From CAINVV01 sp964528535 (GTDB lineage Bacteria; Bacteroidota; Bacteroidia; Bacteroidales; Prolixibacteraceae), in NCBI GenBank assembly GCA_964528535.1, contig CAZGSQ010000046.1:1-26206 (forward strand): a DNA stretch of 26,206 bases, in the 5' to 3' direction. The translations under genes were made by a program, and so were the position numbers. The notes under the pieces were generated by a model. The model was given only the letters and a program-made list of their open reading frames with translations, did not search any database and was not told the DNA's origin. How positions within the stretch are numbered: the stretch's first letter is position 1; the number at the start of each line of letters is the position of its first letter. Positions 8,378 through 17,030 of the stretch are shown piece after piece.

Positions 8378-9307
8378 TCAGGCAAGAAAGGCAATCCATG
8401 CCGGCAATACAAAGATGGATAGAAAAGTCGAGAGCAGCACCAGACGGCCAGCAAGTTTGGTGTTCAGACCATATTGCTGGGTGAGGGCGTAGGCAGTCAG
8501 CCCCATCGGCATGGCAGCATCCAGAATTGAACAGCGCAGGGATATTTCAGAAATTGAACTGTTTCGTAGGCCGATGTAAAAAATTCCCGGAAAGACAACC
8601 ATGATCAACAGCGAAAGTCCAAACACAGGCACCCATTCCTTCAGACTGCCTATCTGCTGTGAACCCATGAAGATGCCCAGCGACAGCAACACGATGGCGG
8701 TAACGGATTGCGCGATCAAATCCAGGGATTTCATCACACTGCTTTGCGGGGAGAGATGAAGGCCGGATGCCAGCATCCCCAGCAATACGGCGATCAACAA
8801 TGGATTGGTTGCCAATTTGACCAATATTGTTTTGAAATGAAGCTTCCCTTCTCCGCCGATTTCAATCAAAACCAATGCCAGCGAAAACATCCAGAAGAGG
8901 TAGATGGAGGTTAAAACGACGGCAATACCCATGGCCTGCTGCCCCATGGTATTGACAATGACAGGTATTCCCAGATAGGTGATATTTCCGAATGCAAGTA
9001 CCAGGACAAGCGTTTGTCTGGTCTTCACCGAAGTTTTAAAAAGAGCCCCTACCGGGAAGGCCATCAACATGCATCCGATCAGGTACAAGGAATTGCCGTA
9101 AACGAGTGTCGAATGCTCAGCAAAGCTGATATCCATTTTGGCCAAAGCAGCAAATATCAATGCCGGGAATCCGATCCGAAGGGCATATTTGTTCAGGATA
9201 TCAACCCAGGCCAAAGTTGCTGCATTCATGCGCACCATCACGATTCCGAAAAGAATGATCAGAAAGAGGGGCAGGATGGTGTGGAGGGCGAGAATGAATG
9301 CGGACAT
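8378..9307 (-). CDS. AEC family transporter (auxin efflux carrier-like permease)
   Basis: A 309-residue protein with about ten hydrophobic segments arranged as two five-helix halves, the AEC (auxin efflux carrier, BASS-like) layout. Family signs include the N-terminal LALHTILPLFLIILFGIVMVR, the half-site ITYLGIPVIVNTMG, and the C-terminal LDAAMPMGLTAYALTQQYGL with a broken-helix motif. Bacterial members such as MdcF or YwkB export or take up organic anions, for example malate, but substrate cannot be predicted from sequence. It is followed on the same strand upstream by an aldo/keto reductase gene 81 bp away, which may be a loose unit. Length is typical. Confidence 0.88.
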   Translation of the reverse strand: MSAFILALHTILPLFLIILFGIVMVRMNAATLAWVDILNKYALRIGFPALIFAALAKMDISFAEHSTLVYGNSLYLIGCMLMAFPVGALFKTSVKTRQTLVLVLAFGNITYLGIPVIVNTMGQQAMGIAVVLTSIYLFWMFSLALVLIEIGGEGKLHFKTILVKLATNPLLIAVLLGMLASGLHLSPQSSVMKSLDLIAQSVTAIVLLSLGIFMGSQQIGSLKEWVPVFGLSLLIMVVFPGIFYIGLRNSSISEISLRCSILDAAMPMGLTAYALTQQYGLNTKLAGRLVLLSTFLSIFVLPAWIAFLA

Positions 9308-9388
9308 AAATAATGATGGATGACGAATGATTTTACGCTGGCATGTTTTCTTTAGCCATTAAGATCGAGCTTTTTAGGATCCAATTCA

Positions 9389-10387
9389 TCATTTTCGCAG
9401 AATCGCTTCAATCGCTATCAGTTCTTCTTCCGGGAAGTAAAGGTTTCTTTGCGATTGAAGATTATCTTTCAGCTGGGCAACTGAGCTTGCCCCTATCAGT
9501 ACGGAGGTTACACGTGAATCTTTCAACAACCAGGCAATGGCCATCTGCGCCAGTGTCTGTCCCCGCTGCAATGCAATTTCGTTGAGTGCTTTGGCCTTTT
9601 CGATGGCAGGAGCAACCTGTTCCGGTCTGAGATACCCCCATGCCTTGGAGGCCCTGGATCCTTCCGGAATGTTGTTCAGGTATCGGTCTGTCAGCAACCC
9701 CTGGGCCAGGGGGGAAAAGGCAATCACCCCGATTCCCTCTTTTTCGACGGTATCGAGTAGTCCATTTTCCACCCAGCGTTCAAACATCGAATATTTGGGT
9801 TGGTGAATCAGGCAAGGCGTCCCCAGGCTACGCAAGATGGCAGAGGCCTCATGGGTCATCTCGGCCGAATAGTTGGAGAGACCGGCATAGAGGGCCCGAC
9901 CCGATCGTACTGCCTGATCGAGTGCCATCATGGTCTCTTCGAGCGGGGTCTCCGGATCGGGACGGTGCGAATAGAAGATGTCCACATAATCGACACGCAT
10001 CCGTTTCAGGCTCTGGTCCAAACTGGAAAGCAGGTACTTGCGTGATCCCCACTCCCCGTAAGGACCGGGCCACATCAGGTAGCCTGCCTTGGTAGAGAGC
10101 ACAAGCTCATCCCGGTAGGGTCTGAAATCCTTTTGAAAAATGCTGCCAAAATTCTCTTCGGCTGAACCGGGTGGCGGACCATAGTTGTTGGCCAGATCGA
10201 AGTGAGTGATGCCGTTGTCGAAGGCAAAGCGAAGCATGCTCCTGCCTGTCTCATAGGTGTCTACTCCGCCAAAATTGTGCCACAGTCCAAGAGACAAAAC
10301 CGGTAGTTTCAATCCGCTGCGACCACAGCGGCGGTATGTACACTGGTCGTTGTATCGTTCAGAAGCTGCTAAATAATCCATGGTCAT
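9389..10387 (-). CDS. Aldo/keto reductase, YghZ/Gpr type (L-glyceraldehyde 3-phosphate reductase-like)
   Basis: A 332-residue NADPH-dependent (beta/alpha)8-barrel reductase. The catalytic tetrad is complete: D64 and Y69 in FDLANNYGP, K100 in LSTKAGY and H141 in YSHRPD. The N-terminal YRRCGRSGLKLPVLSLGLWHNFG and the PPPGSAEENFG loop are characteristic of the AKR14/YghZ group, which in E. coli reduces L-glyceraldehyde 3-phosphate and methylglyoxal. The C-terminal cofactor segment VLIGASSVAQLKDNL is present. Two in-frame starts lie six bases apart (10387 and 10381); either would fit. It is transcribed divergently from the sugar permease at 10536, which suggests a carbohydrate-linked or aldehyde-detoxifying role. 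Confidence 0.9.
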   Translation of the reverse strand: MTMDYLAASERYNDQCTYRRCGRSGLKLPVLSLGLWHNFGGVDTYETGRSMLRFAFDNGITHFDLANNYGPPPGSAEENFGSIFQKDFRPYRDELVLSTKAGYLMWPGPYGEWGSRKYLLSSLDQSLKRMRVDYVDIFYSHRPDPETPLEETMMALDQAVRSGRALYAGLSNYSAEMTHEASAILRSLGTPCLIHQPKYSMFERWVENGLLDTVEKEGIGVIAFSPLAQGLLTDRYLNNIPEGSRASKAWGYLRPEQVAPAIEKAKALNEIALQRGQTLAQMAIAWLLKDSRVTSVLIGASSVAQLKDNLQSQRNLYFPEEELIAIEAILRK

Positions 10388-10405
10388 TTACTGTTTGTTG
10401 GAGTA

Positions 10406-10478
10406 CAAATTTAGCAAAATTGCTCCTGCTAAATTGTAGCAACTGCTATTCTTGAGGTCATTTTTATTTTTATATTTG
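10406..10478. promoter_or_regulatory. Divergent promoter region with -7 boxes both ways and an 8-bp inverted repeat
   Basis: In the 148-bp gap between the aldo/keto reductase and the permease, TATATTTG (10471-10478, plus) and TAAATTTG (10406-10413 read on the minus strand) both match the Bacteroidota -7 element TAnnTTTG. Neither has a perfect TTTG at -33. An inverted repeat AATTTAGC / GCTAAATT (10408-10415 and 10428-10435) has arm centres 20 bp apart, two helical turns, and overlaps the minus-strand -7 box, as an operator would. The boxes and the repeat are seen; operator function is inferred. Confidence 0.45.
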
Positions 10479-10535
10479 TTTACTCGATTACAGAGAGTGG
10501 CTCTACCAAATTAATATTCATAAACATTTCTAACA

Positions 10536-11942
10536 ATGGAACAGAAGACAAACAGTAATCTCCGGCTTGGGATGACCTTTATGGCGTCCATCTTTTTTAT
10601 TTTCGGCTTCATTACCAATTTCAACATCGCCATGAAGGATCAGGTGCAGCTTGCATTTGATCTCAAGACACTCTATCCCGGATGGGAGAATTTTCTCTCT
10701 CAGCTTGTCAATTTTGTATTCTTCGTTGCTTATGCCTGTTTTAGCTTTCTCTGCGGCAGCATCATCAAAAAGATTGGTTACAAGAGTGGCGTAATCGCCG
10801 GACTTGTTCTTGTCGCAGTTGGTAGTTACATGTTCTTCCCCGCTGTTTCGGCCCTCTCCTATCCACTGTTTCTGGTTGCTGTCTTTGTAATGGCTACAGG
10901 TGTTGTATTCCTGCAAACTGCCGCCAATCCTTATGTAGCTGCATTGGGGCCACAGGATACGGCTCCTGCACGTTTGAATTTGACACAAGCTCTGAATGGC
11001 GTTGCAACGACCATTGCTCCGTTCCTGGCTGGAATATTGGTCCTCGCACCTGCCGTGATGGCCCTCAAAGGAGGAGCCACTGCAGCTGATGCAGCCAAAT
11101 TCGTCCAGATGCCTTTCGTCATCATCGGAACGATCGTCGTTTTTATTGCCATTGGCATCGCCTTCATCAAATTGCCAAATATTACCGGTGACACGACCAT
11201 CTCTTCTAAATCAGTCTTAAGAAAACCCCAGGTTTGGCTGGGGGCTTTGGGTATCTTCTGTTATGTAGGTGCCGAAGTTGGAACTGCCGGGCAGATTGCT
11301 CCTTACTTGAAGGCAGACGGTACCGCACTCGATGTGGCTGTAAAATTATCGGCTATCTATTGGGGAGGCGCCATGATCGGACGTTTCTTCGGATCCATTT
11401 TGCTGGGTAATCTGGCCAATGCCAAGAAATACCAATATTCAGCTTATGTGATGATCTTCGCCTTCTTCGTGGGTTGGTTCATCACCTCCGCATCCATGGA
11501 CAAAGGGCAGTTTGTATTTGTTTCCCAACCACTGAATGGCTTAATTTTCCTGGGCATCGCCATCGCCAATTTCTTCCTGATGTTGCTTGGAAAAGGGAAA
11601 GCCAATGTAGCCCTTGGCATCTTCGGAACCGTCAACATGCTCCTGATCCTTGCTGCCTTCATGCTACCTGCAACGGTAGGCATGTGGTGCCTGCTCTCTA
11701 TCGGATTCTTTAACTCCATCATGTTCCCGAACATATTCTCGTTGGGTGTCAATGATCTGGATCCTTCAGAGATGCCACTTGCATCAGGAATTATCAACAC
11801 CCTGATCGTGGGCGGTGCCATCATTCCTTTGATCATGGGTGCGCTAACTGATTCGTTCAGTGCCCGCGGAGCATTGCTCATCCCGGTAGCCTGTTATGCT
11901 TACATCGTCTTCTTCGCATTGAAAGGCAGTAAAATAAGATAG
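10536..11942 (+). CDS. MFS sugar permease, FucP/GluP (FHS) family
   Basis: A 468-residue inner-membrane protein with about 12 hydrophobic helices of the fucose-galactose-hexose:H+ symporter (FHS) family. The first helix FIFGFITNFNIAMKD, the loop GSIIKKIGYKSGVIAGL and the LQTAANPYVAALGPQDTAPARLNL stretch correspond to signature positions in FucP and GluP. The C-terminal half has NSIMFPNIFSLGVNDL and SGIINTLIVGGAIIPLIMG, also conserved in this family. Substrates in the family are L-fucose, glucose/galactose, or N-acetylglucosamine. The ROK kinase 108 bp downstream would phosphorylate the imported sugar, which favours glucose or a related hexose. A hairpin lies between the two genes. Confidence 0.88.
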   Translation: MEQKTNSNLRLGMTFMASIFFIFGFITNFNIAMKDQVQLAFDLKTLYPGWENFLSQLVNFVFFVAYACFSFLCGSIIKKIGYKSGVIAGLVLVAVGSYMFFPAVSALSYPLFLVAVFVMATGVVFLQTAANPYVAALGPQDTAPARLNLTQALNGVATTIAPFLAGILVLAPAVMALKGGATAADAAKFVQMPFVIIGTIVVFIAIGIAFIKLPNITGDTTISSKSVLRKPQVWLGALGIFCYVGAEVGTAGQIAPYLKADGTALDVAVKLSAIYWGGAMIGRFFGSILLGNLANAKKYQYSAYVMIFAFFVGWFITSASMDKGQFVFVSQPLNGLIFLGIAIANFFLMLLGKGKANVALGIFGTVNMLLILAAFMLPATVGMWCLLSIGFFNSIMFPNIFSLGVNDLDPSEMPLASGIINTLIVGGAIIPLIMGALTDSFSARGALLIPVACYAYIVFFALKGSKIR

Positions 11943-11952
11943 CAAAAACAAT

Positions 11953-12022
11953 GTCGTACAAGACTCGCAAAATGATGCAAAGTAGAACTACACGATGCCT
12001 CACTTTGCGGGTCTTGTGCGAC
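11953..12022. repeat. 23-bp imperfect inverted repeat with 24-nt loop (intercistronic hairpin)
   Basis: The left arm (11953-11975, starting GTCGTACAAGACTCGC) and right arm (12000-12022, ending GCGGGTCTTGTGCGAC) can form 22 of 23 RNA pairs, two of them G-U, with one A-C mismatch. The loop contains a smaller GTAG-aa-CTAC palindrome. On the plus strand the stem is followed by CTTAAAAAAAA, so it is not a classical terminator for the permease; read on the minus strand it is followed by ATTGTTTTT. It lies between permease and ROK kinase and could set their relative expression or stabilise mRNA, or be a REP-like element. Confidence 0.75.
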
Positions 12023-12050
12023 CTTAAAAAAAATCATAATTCATCTACAA

Positions 12051-13076
12051 ATGAGACAAGTTGCCATTGGAATTGACATAGGCGGTACCAACACCGCCAT
12101 TGGTGTGGTTGACCGCGAGGGAAACGTGCTGTACGAAAAAATGCCCCAGTTGCCTACCCCCCAGAAGCGGGAGAATCCGTTTGCCAAGCTCGACAGATCC
12201 GACGAATTATGCAGCAATTTCATTGCAGAGTTGACAGATGAGGTTCGGGTGGCCATCGAGACCGTAAAAAATATCAACCCCGATCTTCAGGTAATGGGAA
12301 TCGGTATCGGCGCTCCCAATGCCAACTACTACAGGGGCACCATCGAAATGGCAGCCAACCTGCCTTTTGTAGGAGTGGTCCAATTGGCCGATCTCATCCA
12401 GGCCAAATTGCCTGAAATTGATCTGGTAAAAATTACCAACGATGCCAATGCGGCCTCCTTGGGAGAACTCATCTACGGCGGTGGGATCGGCATGAGCAAC
12501 TTCGTGATGATCACTCTGGGCACCGGACTCGGCAGCGGTATCATCGTCAATGGTGATCTGGTGTACGGACAGGATGGTTTTGCCGGAGAGCTGGGTCATA
12601 CTACCCTCGTCCCCAACGGTCGTGACTGCGGTTGCGGTGGGAAGGGTCATCTGGAAACCTACTGTTCTGCCACCGGCATCAGAAGAACTGTGTACGAGAT
12701 ACTCGCGAGAACCAACAACAGCGAGAGTCCGCTGGCCAACGTACCTTACAACGAAATGACTGCAAAAATGGTCTACGACGCCGCCGAGCAGAGTGATCCA
12801 ATTGCCCTCGAAGTATTCGAATATACAGGAGAATTGCTGGGTCGCAGCCTTGCCGACGCCGTTCATTACCTGAGTCCGGAGGCCATCTTCCTCTTCGGTG
12901 GGGCAGCAGCGGCAGGCGATTACATCTTCAAACCTACCAGGGAGAGCATGGAGAGACACCTTTTGCCCATCTTCCGCGGCAAGGTTCAAATCCTTCCTTC
13001 CAAACTGAAGGCAGGATCTGCCGCCATCGTCGGAGCCAGTGCTCTGGTGTGGAAGGAGCTCGACAAAAAAAAATGA
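12051..13076 (+). CDS. ROK family sugar kinase (glucokinase-like)
   Basis: A 341-residue ROK kinase. The phosphate-binding loop is GIDIGGTNTAIGVVD at residues 6-20; the catalytic region has ITNDANAASLGE (the Asn-Asp pair supplies the general base), then TLGTGLGSGIIVNG, and GHTTLVPNGRDCGCGGKGHLE is the ROK signature and zinc site. The third zinc-site Cys of the usual CxCGxxGCxE motif is His here (CGCGGKGH), a substitution that could still bind zinc. With the upstream FHS permease it fits a glucokinase for imported hexose. No N-terminal HTH is present, so it is a kinase rather than an NagC/XylR-type repressor. Its stop overlaps the next start by 4 bp (ATGA). Confidence 0.9.
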   Translation: MRQVAIGIDIGGTNTAIGVVDREGNVLYEKMPQLPTPQKRENPFAKLDRSDELCSNFIAELTDEVRVAIETVKNINPDLQVMGIGIGAPNANYYRGTIEMAANLPFVGVVQLADLIQAKLPEIDLVKITNDANAASLGELIYGGGIGMSNFVMITLGTGLGSGIIVNGDLVYGQDGFAGELGHTTLVPNGRDCGCGGKGHLETYCSATGIRRTVYEILARTNNSESPLANVPYNEMTAKMVYDAAEQSDPIALEVFEYTGELLGRSLADAVHYLSPEAIFLFGGAAAAGDYIFKPTRESMERHLLPIFRGKVQILPSKLKAGSAAIVGASALVWKELDKKK

Positions 13077-13564
13077 AGCAGATTATCATGGTCCGCCATG
13101 CCAAGACGACCCAGCATGGATATGATCAGGATTTTGACCGCACCCTGACGGATCGTGGCGAAGAAGATGCCGAAAAGATCTGCCTGGAGATGCTCAAAGC
13201 CGGGATCAAACCCGATCTGATCATCTCCAGTCCGGCCGTCCGTACGACACAGACGTCCCAAATTTTTGCAGGTCTGTGCAACTATCCTACCGGGAAGGTC
13301 AGGTATGAAAAAAAACTCTATTCCGGCATGTTGGCCAACGCATTTAGCCGGATGCTGGAAGAGCTCGATGACAGTTACGCTTCCGTGATGGTGGTAGGCC
13401 ACAATCCCACCGTCTATTACTTCCTGGATTTTCTCTTACCTGATTTTATGCTGGACGTCCCAACCTGTTCGACAGTCGTGATGGATTTTAACATCCAAAT
13501 CTGGTCAGAACTTACCCACCACTCGGGCAAGATCGTCCACCGCTGGATCCCTGATTTGTTGTGA
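13073..13564 (+). CDS. sixA: SixA-like phosphohistidine phosphatase
   Basis: A 163-residue single-domain histidine phosphatase. The catalytic RHA motif is R8-H9-A10 in IIMVRHAKTT, a second part is SSPAVRTTQT, and the second catalytic His lies in VMVVGHNPTVY. Size and the absence of an insertion between the core parts match SixA, which removes phosphate from histidine of phosphotransfer proteins, rather than phosphoglycerate mutases. I chose the ATG at 13073, which overlaps the ROK kinase stop (ATGA) and gives translational coupling; a longer frame at 13049 would start inside the kinase. Biochemical target is unknown. The coupling to a sugar kinase may simply be operonic convenience. Confidence 0.85.
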   Translation: MKQIIMVRHAKTTQHGYDQDFDRTLTDRGEEDAEKICLEMLKAGIKPDLIISSPAVRTTQTSQIFAGLCNYPTGKVRYEKKLYSGMLANAFSRMLEELDDSYASVMVVGHNPTVYYFLDFLLPDFMLDVPTCSTVVMDFNIQIWSELTHHSGKIVHRWIPDLL

Positions 13565-13920
13565 AGTGCGAAGCATTGTATTCAAATTGTCCTTACCGAA
13601 TCCCTGTCTACCGCTCAATTTCCGAATTTCTTCCTCCTTCCTCAGTTTTTTGTAAATTTTCCCGATTTTTACAAAAAATTTCACTAAAAAGGGGTGAAAT
13701 ATTAATTTTTTGAGCTAATTTCGAGCGTTTTATGTAAAAAATGTTCCAATAATTGGGAATCCACCAATTTTTGACCGGTTTTCCTCCGGTAACAATTTTG
13801 GATTATTTTGTTCCCTCACAAAATAAGAATGGATTTCAATTGGTTTCATCAGTTTCTGAACTACTGCCGGTTATTTTGTAACTATTATCATTTTCCTGAT
13901 AAGGAATATTTGTTGAAATC
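13565..13920. other. 356-bp AT-rich intergenic region with several inverted repeats
   Basis: No coding frame stands out. The region holds an 11-bp inverted repeat (13646-13678), the palindrome CCAATAATTGG (13746-13756), and a small hairpin ACCGG-TTTTCCT-CCGGT ending near 13790 inside a longer imperfect CCAA...TTGG symmetry. It must carry the terminator of the sugar operon and the promoter of the sensor kinase at 13921. I found no clean TAnnTTTG box for the latter. Confidence 0.6.
13646..13678. terminator. Possible terminator hairpin, AT-rich
   Basis: TTTTTTGTAAA (13646-13656) and TTTACAAAAAA (13668-13678) are exact inverted complements with an 11-nt loop, about 80 bp after the SixA stop. The arms are themselves T and A tracts, so a transcript from either direction would end the stem in a U-rich run. 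The GC content of the stem is very low, so it may be weak or a chance repeat in AT-rich DNA. Confidence 0.35.
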
Positions 13921-15924
13921 ATGAAAACAAGGGGTGTGGAAAAGGATCTTCGCAAAGAGAATCAACAATTGCAAATCAAATTAAAGGAGGCGGAAGAGCG
14001 CATCCGGGAGCTTCAAAATGCCTTTAAAGCTCCTATCACGGTCATCAATCCTGACCACAAAATCCTTGAAGAGTTGCTGAGCGAAAGTCAGGCAAACCTT
14101 TCCGCTCTCTTCCATGCAACAGACGAGTCGGTTTATCTTATCTCTGCCGATGGCACAATTCTTGATTTAAACAATGGAGCCGCTAAAATGATAGGCCAAC
14201 CAAAAGAGGAACTTATTGGCAAAACGGTGAATCAAATTTTGCCTGCTGAAGTTGTCTCCCACCGCTATCCATCTATTGCCGAAGCCATGAGCTCTGGGAA
14301 ACAGATATCCTTTGAAGATAATCGCAATGGGAAAAAAATGTTGAGCCGAATTTATCCAATCGCTGACTCCAACGGGGAAATGGTGCGCATGGCCATCTAT
14401 AGCCGCGACATCACGGCCGAGCAGGAGGCTAACAATACTTTGGTTGCAAGCGAGGCAAAATTTCGCAGGTTGTTTGAATCTGCCAGCCTTGGAATTTTTC
14501 AGTCGACTCCTTCCGGCATGGTCATCACTGTCAACCCGGCATTTGCCACTATGTTTGGCTATGAATCTCCCGGTGAGGTGGAAAGAAGCATCAAAAATAT
14601 CGCCACTGATCTATTCGCCGACCCCAACAGGAGGGAGGAAGTGCTCCAACTCATGGCAATGGATCCTGATTTAAAAACCTTCCAGAACCACTACCGACGC
14701 AAGGATGGAAGTACCTTCATTGGTCAGCTCTACATCTCAAGAATTAAGGATGAAAATGGGCATTTAGACCATTTGGAGGGTTTCATCAGTGACATCTCAG
14801 CGCAAAAAGAGGCAGACGAATCCAGAAAGAAAAGTGAAGAGAAATTCAGAAATTTCTTCGAGAACTCGATAGTTGGAAAATCCATTACCTCCCTGAATGG
14901 CGAACTTCACACCAACAAGGCCTATTGCGATATTTTGGGTTATGCCCAGGACGAATTATCCACCAGGCGATGGCAGGAGATCACACATCCTGATGACATA
15001 GAAGGCAACCTGAAAATCATAGAAAATATTCTTTCAGGTGCTCAGGACTCGACCCGATGGGAAAAGAGATACCTTCACAAGGACGGTCATGTGGTTTGGG
15101 TCGATATCAACATTACCATTCAGCGCGACGAAGCCGGCCAGCCACCCTATTTTATTACAAGCATCGTCGATATCTCCGACAAGAAAAAGGCAGAAGAGGA
15201 GATCCGTCTTAAAAATGAAGAACTTCAAAAGATCAATGCAGAAAAAGATAAGTTCTTCTCAATAATTACCCATGATCTTCGAAGTCCTTTCAACTCTATC
15301 ATGGGTTTTACCCAGCTTTTGATAGATACGATCAAAGAAAAAGAGTACGACAGTACCCTGGAATATGCAGAAATCATCCTTCGTTCATCCGAAAAAACCG
15401 TCAACCTGCTCAACAACCTGATGGAATGGTCACAGTCGCAAACAGGAAGGATGCATTGCGTGCCTGAGTATTTTGAAATGGGAATTCTGATTCACCAAAC
15501 TGTTTTGCTTTTTGACGAAATCGCCAAACAGAAATCATTGGTTGTCAAAAAGAATTTCCCGACCCGCACCACCGTTTTTGCCGACAAGGCGATGATTGGA
15601 ACTGTTCTTAGAAATCTGGTATCCAATGCAATTAAATTTACAAGACCCGAAGGACTTATTACCATCTCAGTTGAACCACAAATGGATGGCCTTCTCATTT
15701 CTGTCAAAGACAACGGCGTAGGAATCCCAAAGATTCTTCAGGACAAACTCTTCAGAATAGATGAGAATTTTTCTACCAAAGGAACCAACAACGAGCTGGG
15801 AACCGGACTTGGATTGATCCTGTGCAAAGAATTTGTTGATAAAAATGGCGGTAAAATCTGGGTCCAGAGCGAAGAAGGAAATGGAAGTGAAATCTATTTT
15901 ACAGTTCCTGCCCAGGCGCATTAA
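13921..15924 (+). CDS. Soluble multi-PAS sensor histidine kinase
   Basis: A 667-residue cytoplasmic kinase with no membrane segment. It opens with a coiled coil (about 6-35, KENQQLQIKLKEAEERIREL), followed by three PAS domains: about 56-168, 176-298 and 303-424, the last two ending in the usual DISAQKEAD and DISDKKKAEEE linkers. HisKA has His451 in FFSIITHDLRSPFNSIMGF. The HATPase domain has the N box (LVSNAIKF), G1 (DNGVGIP) and G2 (GTGLGLILCKEFV). There is no receiver domain and no adjacent response regulator, so it is an orphan kinase whose partner is elsewhere. It is convergent with the AraC gene (9-bp gap) and may be unrelated to it. The PAS ligands, for example haem, flavin or redox, cannot be told from sequence. 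Confidence 0.92.
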   Translation: MKTRGVEKDLRKENQQLQIKLKEAEERIRELQNAFKAPITVINPDHKILEELLSESQANLSALFHATDESVYLISADGTILDLNNGAAKMIGQPKEELIGKTVNQILPAEVVSHRYPSIAEAMSSGKQISFEDNRNGKKMLSRIYPIADSNGEMVRMAIYSRDITAEQEANNTLVASEAKFRRLFESASLGIFQSTPSGMVITVNPAFATMFGYESPGEVERSIKNIATDLFADPNRREEVLQLMAMDPDLKTFQNHYRRKDGSTFIGQLYISRIKDENGHLDHLEGFISDISAQKEADESRKKSEEKFRNFFENSIVGKSITSLNGELHTNKAYCDILGYAQDELSTRRWQEITHPDDIEGNLKIIENILSGAQDSTRWEKRYLHKDGHVVWVDINITIQRDEAGQPPYFITSIVDISDKKKAEEEIRLKNEELQKINAEKDKFFSIITHDLRSPFNSIMGFTQLLIDTIKEKEYDSTLEYAEIILRSSEKTVNLLNNLMEWSQSQTGRMHCVPEYFEMGILIHQTVLLFDEIAKQKSLVVKKNFPTRTTVFADKAMIGTVLRNLVSNAIKFTRPEGLITISVEPQMDGLLISVKDNGVGIPKILQDKLFRIDENFSTKGTNNELGTGLGLILCKEFVDKNGGKIWVQSEEGNGSEIYFTVPAQAH

Positions 15925-15933
15925 CCAGGTTGG

Positions 15934-16803
15934 TTAGATCAACCCTTTGAACCTCCTCCTGTATTCCGAAGGCGATATGCCCATGTTTTTCCTGAACTGT
16001 TTGTTGAAATGACTCAGGTTGTTGAAGCCACTGTCGAGACATACCTCGAGGATGCTCATCTCGGGGTTCATCAGTAGCTGACAGGCAAAATCCACTTTGA
16101 TTCTGTTCAGGTATTCGAAGATGGAGCTGCCTACATTCATCTTAAAAAAACGACACAAGGAACCTTCTGCCATGTTGACAAGTTCGGCCAAAATCTTGAG
16201 ATCAACAGATTCACGGTAGTGGTTCATCAGGTAATCGTGCAAAATGGCAATTCTTTTGTTGCTTGTCGTGAATCGTTTTCGAATATAATCTTCACTGGCA
16301 AGTACAATGTTGGTACTGCTCTTGCCCACAATGTCCATCATCCTGAGAAAATGGTTCATCCTGTCAAAACCCTTCAGATATGGGAGCTGAAGCATGATCT
16401 CACTCACTTCATTCAACGTCTGCCCTACAATCTGGATCCCTCGCTCCGAGAGTTCAATGGCTCTCTTTATATTGCCGAATTCGGGCATCTCAAGCAACTG
16501 CGGAAACAAAATTTGAGCCGAAAATTGGAGAAAAACCATTTCAAGCGTCCTGTCTGTGAGCACCCTGTTTTCTTTCTCCGCAATCCAGACGTGCGGCAGG
16601 TTTCTACCGATAAAAACCAGGTCGCCGGGCTGAAATTCCTCTATCGAATCAGCAACGATCCTCCTTCCGGTACCTTCTGTTATAAAACTGATCTCAAAAT
16701 TATTGTGGTAATGCCAGCTGCTCTTCTCAAGATTGTCCTGGAAAATACCAATAAAGAAAGATTCCTTGTCATTTAAAACAATCTGTTCGTACCTGGCAGC
16801 CAT
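15934..16803 (-). CDS. AraC family transcriptional regulator
   Basis: A 289-residue regulator. The N-terminal half (about 1-110) is an AraC-type cupin with WHYHNNFEISFITEGTGRR and FQPGDLVFIGRNLPHVW, the metal/ligand-binding barrel signature. The C-terminal half has two helix-turn-helix motifs: ILAELVNMAEGSLCRFFKMN and the signature around SILEVCLDSGFNNLSHFNKQFR, ending GISPSEYRRRF. Its start lies 264 bp from the divergent corrinoid-protein gene, so it is the best local candidate for controlling the methyltransferase operon, probably in response to a small molecule. That link is inferred from position only. A start with the same frame a few codons later is also possible. Confidence 0.92.
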   Translation of the reverse strand: MAARYEQIVLNDKESFFIGIFQDNLEKSSWHYHNNFEISFITEGTGRRIVADSIEEFQPGDLVFIGRNLPHVWIAEKENRVLTDRTLEMVFLQFSAQILFPQLLEMPEFGNIKRAIELSERGIQIVGQTLNEVSEIMLQLPYLKGFDRMNHFLRMMDIVGKSSTNIVLASEDYIRKRFTTSNKRIAILHDYLMNHYRESVDLKILAELVNMAEGSLCRFFKMNVGSSIFEYLNRIKVDFACQLLMNPEMSILEVCLDSGFNNLSHFNKQFRKNMGISPSEYRRRFKGLI

Positions 16804-16970
16804 GATGGTAAATATTGCACAAAAAATGCATAAAATGTGAATATCGCATCGAAAATAGCAAATATTGATGTAGCAATTTGCCCCATGGAAAATTATTTTT
16901 GTTTTGTTCGAAAGAGCGAATTTTTCATGTTATTTTTATCTGGGTGGAATTTTGTTCGCAGGAGCCTCTC

Positions 16971-17030
16971 TTGTGGATACGGTATCCTCCACAATGGCAC
17001 AGGAAGATCCGGCATCACAAAGGGTGCCAT
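16971..17030 (+). promoter_or_regulatory. Two adjacent hairpins in the leader of the corrinoid methyltransferase operon
   Basis: TTGTGGA (16971-16977) pairs perfectly with TCCACAA (16988-16994) around a 10-nt loop, and ATGGCAC (16994-17000) pairs perfectly with GTGCCAT (17024-17030) around a 23-nt loop; the hairpins share one base. They lie 38 bp before the corrinoid-protein start. I looked for cobalamin, SAM and THF riboswitch signatures and saw none. The same bases are open in a 68-codon GTG frame (16837-17043), so coding constraint cannot be ruled out, though that frame looks non-genic. A weak -7 box TATTTTTG lies upstream at 16894-16901. Confidence 0.4.

Noticed and set aside
12207..12989. 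Long minus-strand frame opposite the ROK kinase
   Set aside because: Antisense shadow; the plus-strand protein has complete ROK motifs.
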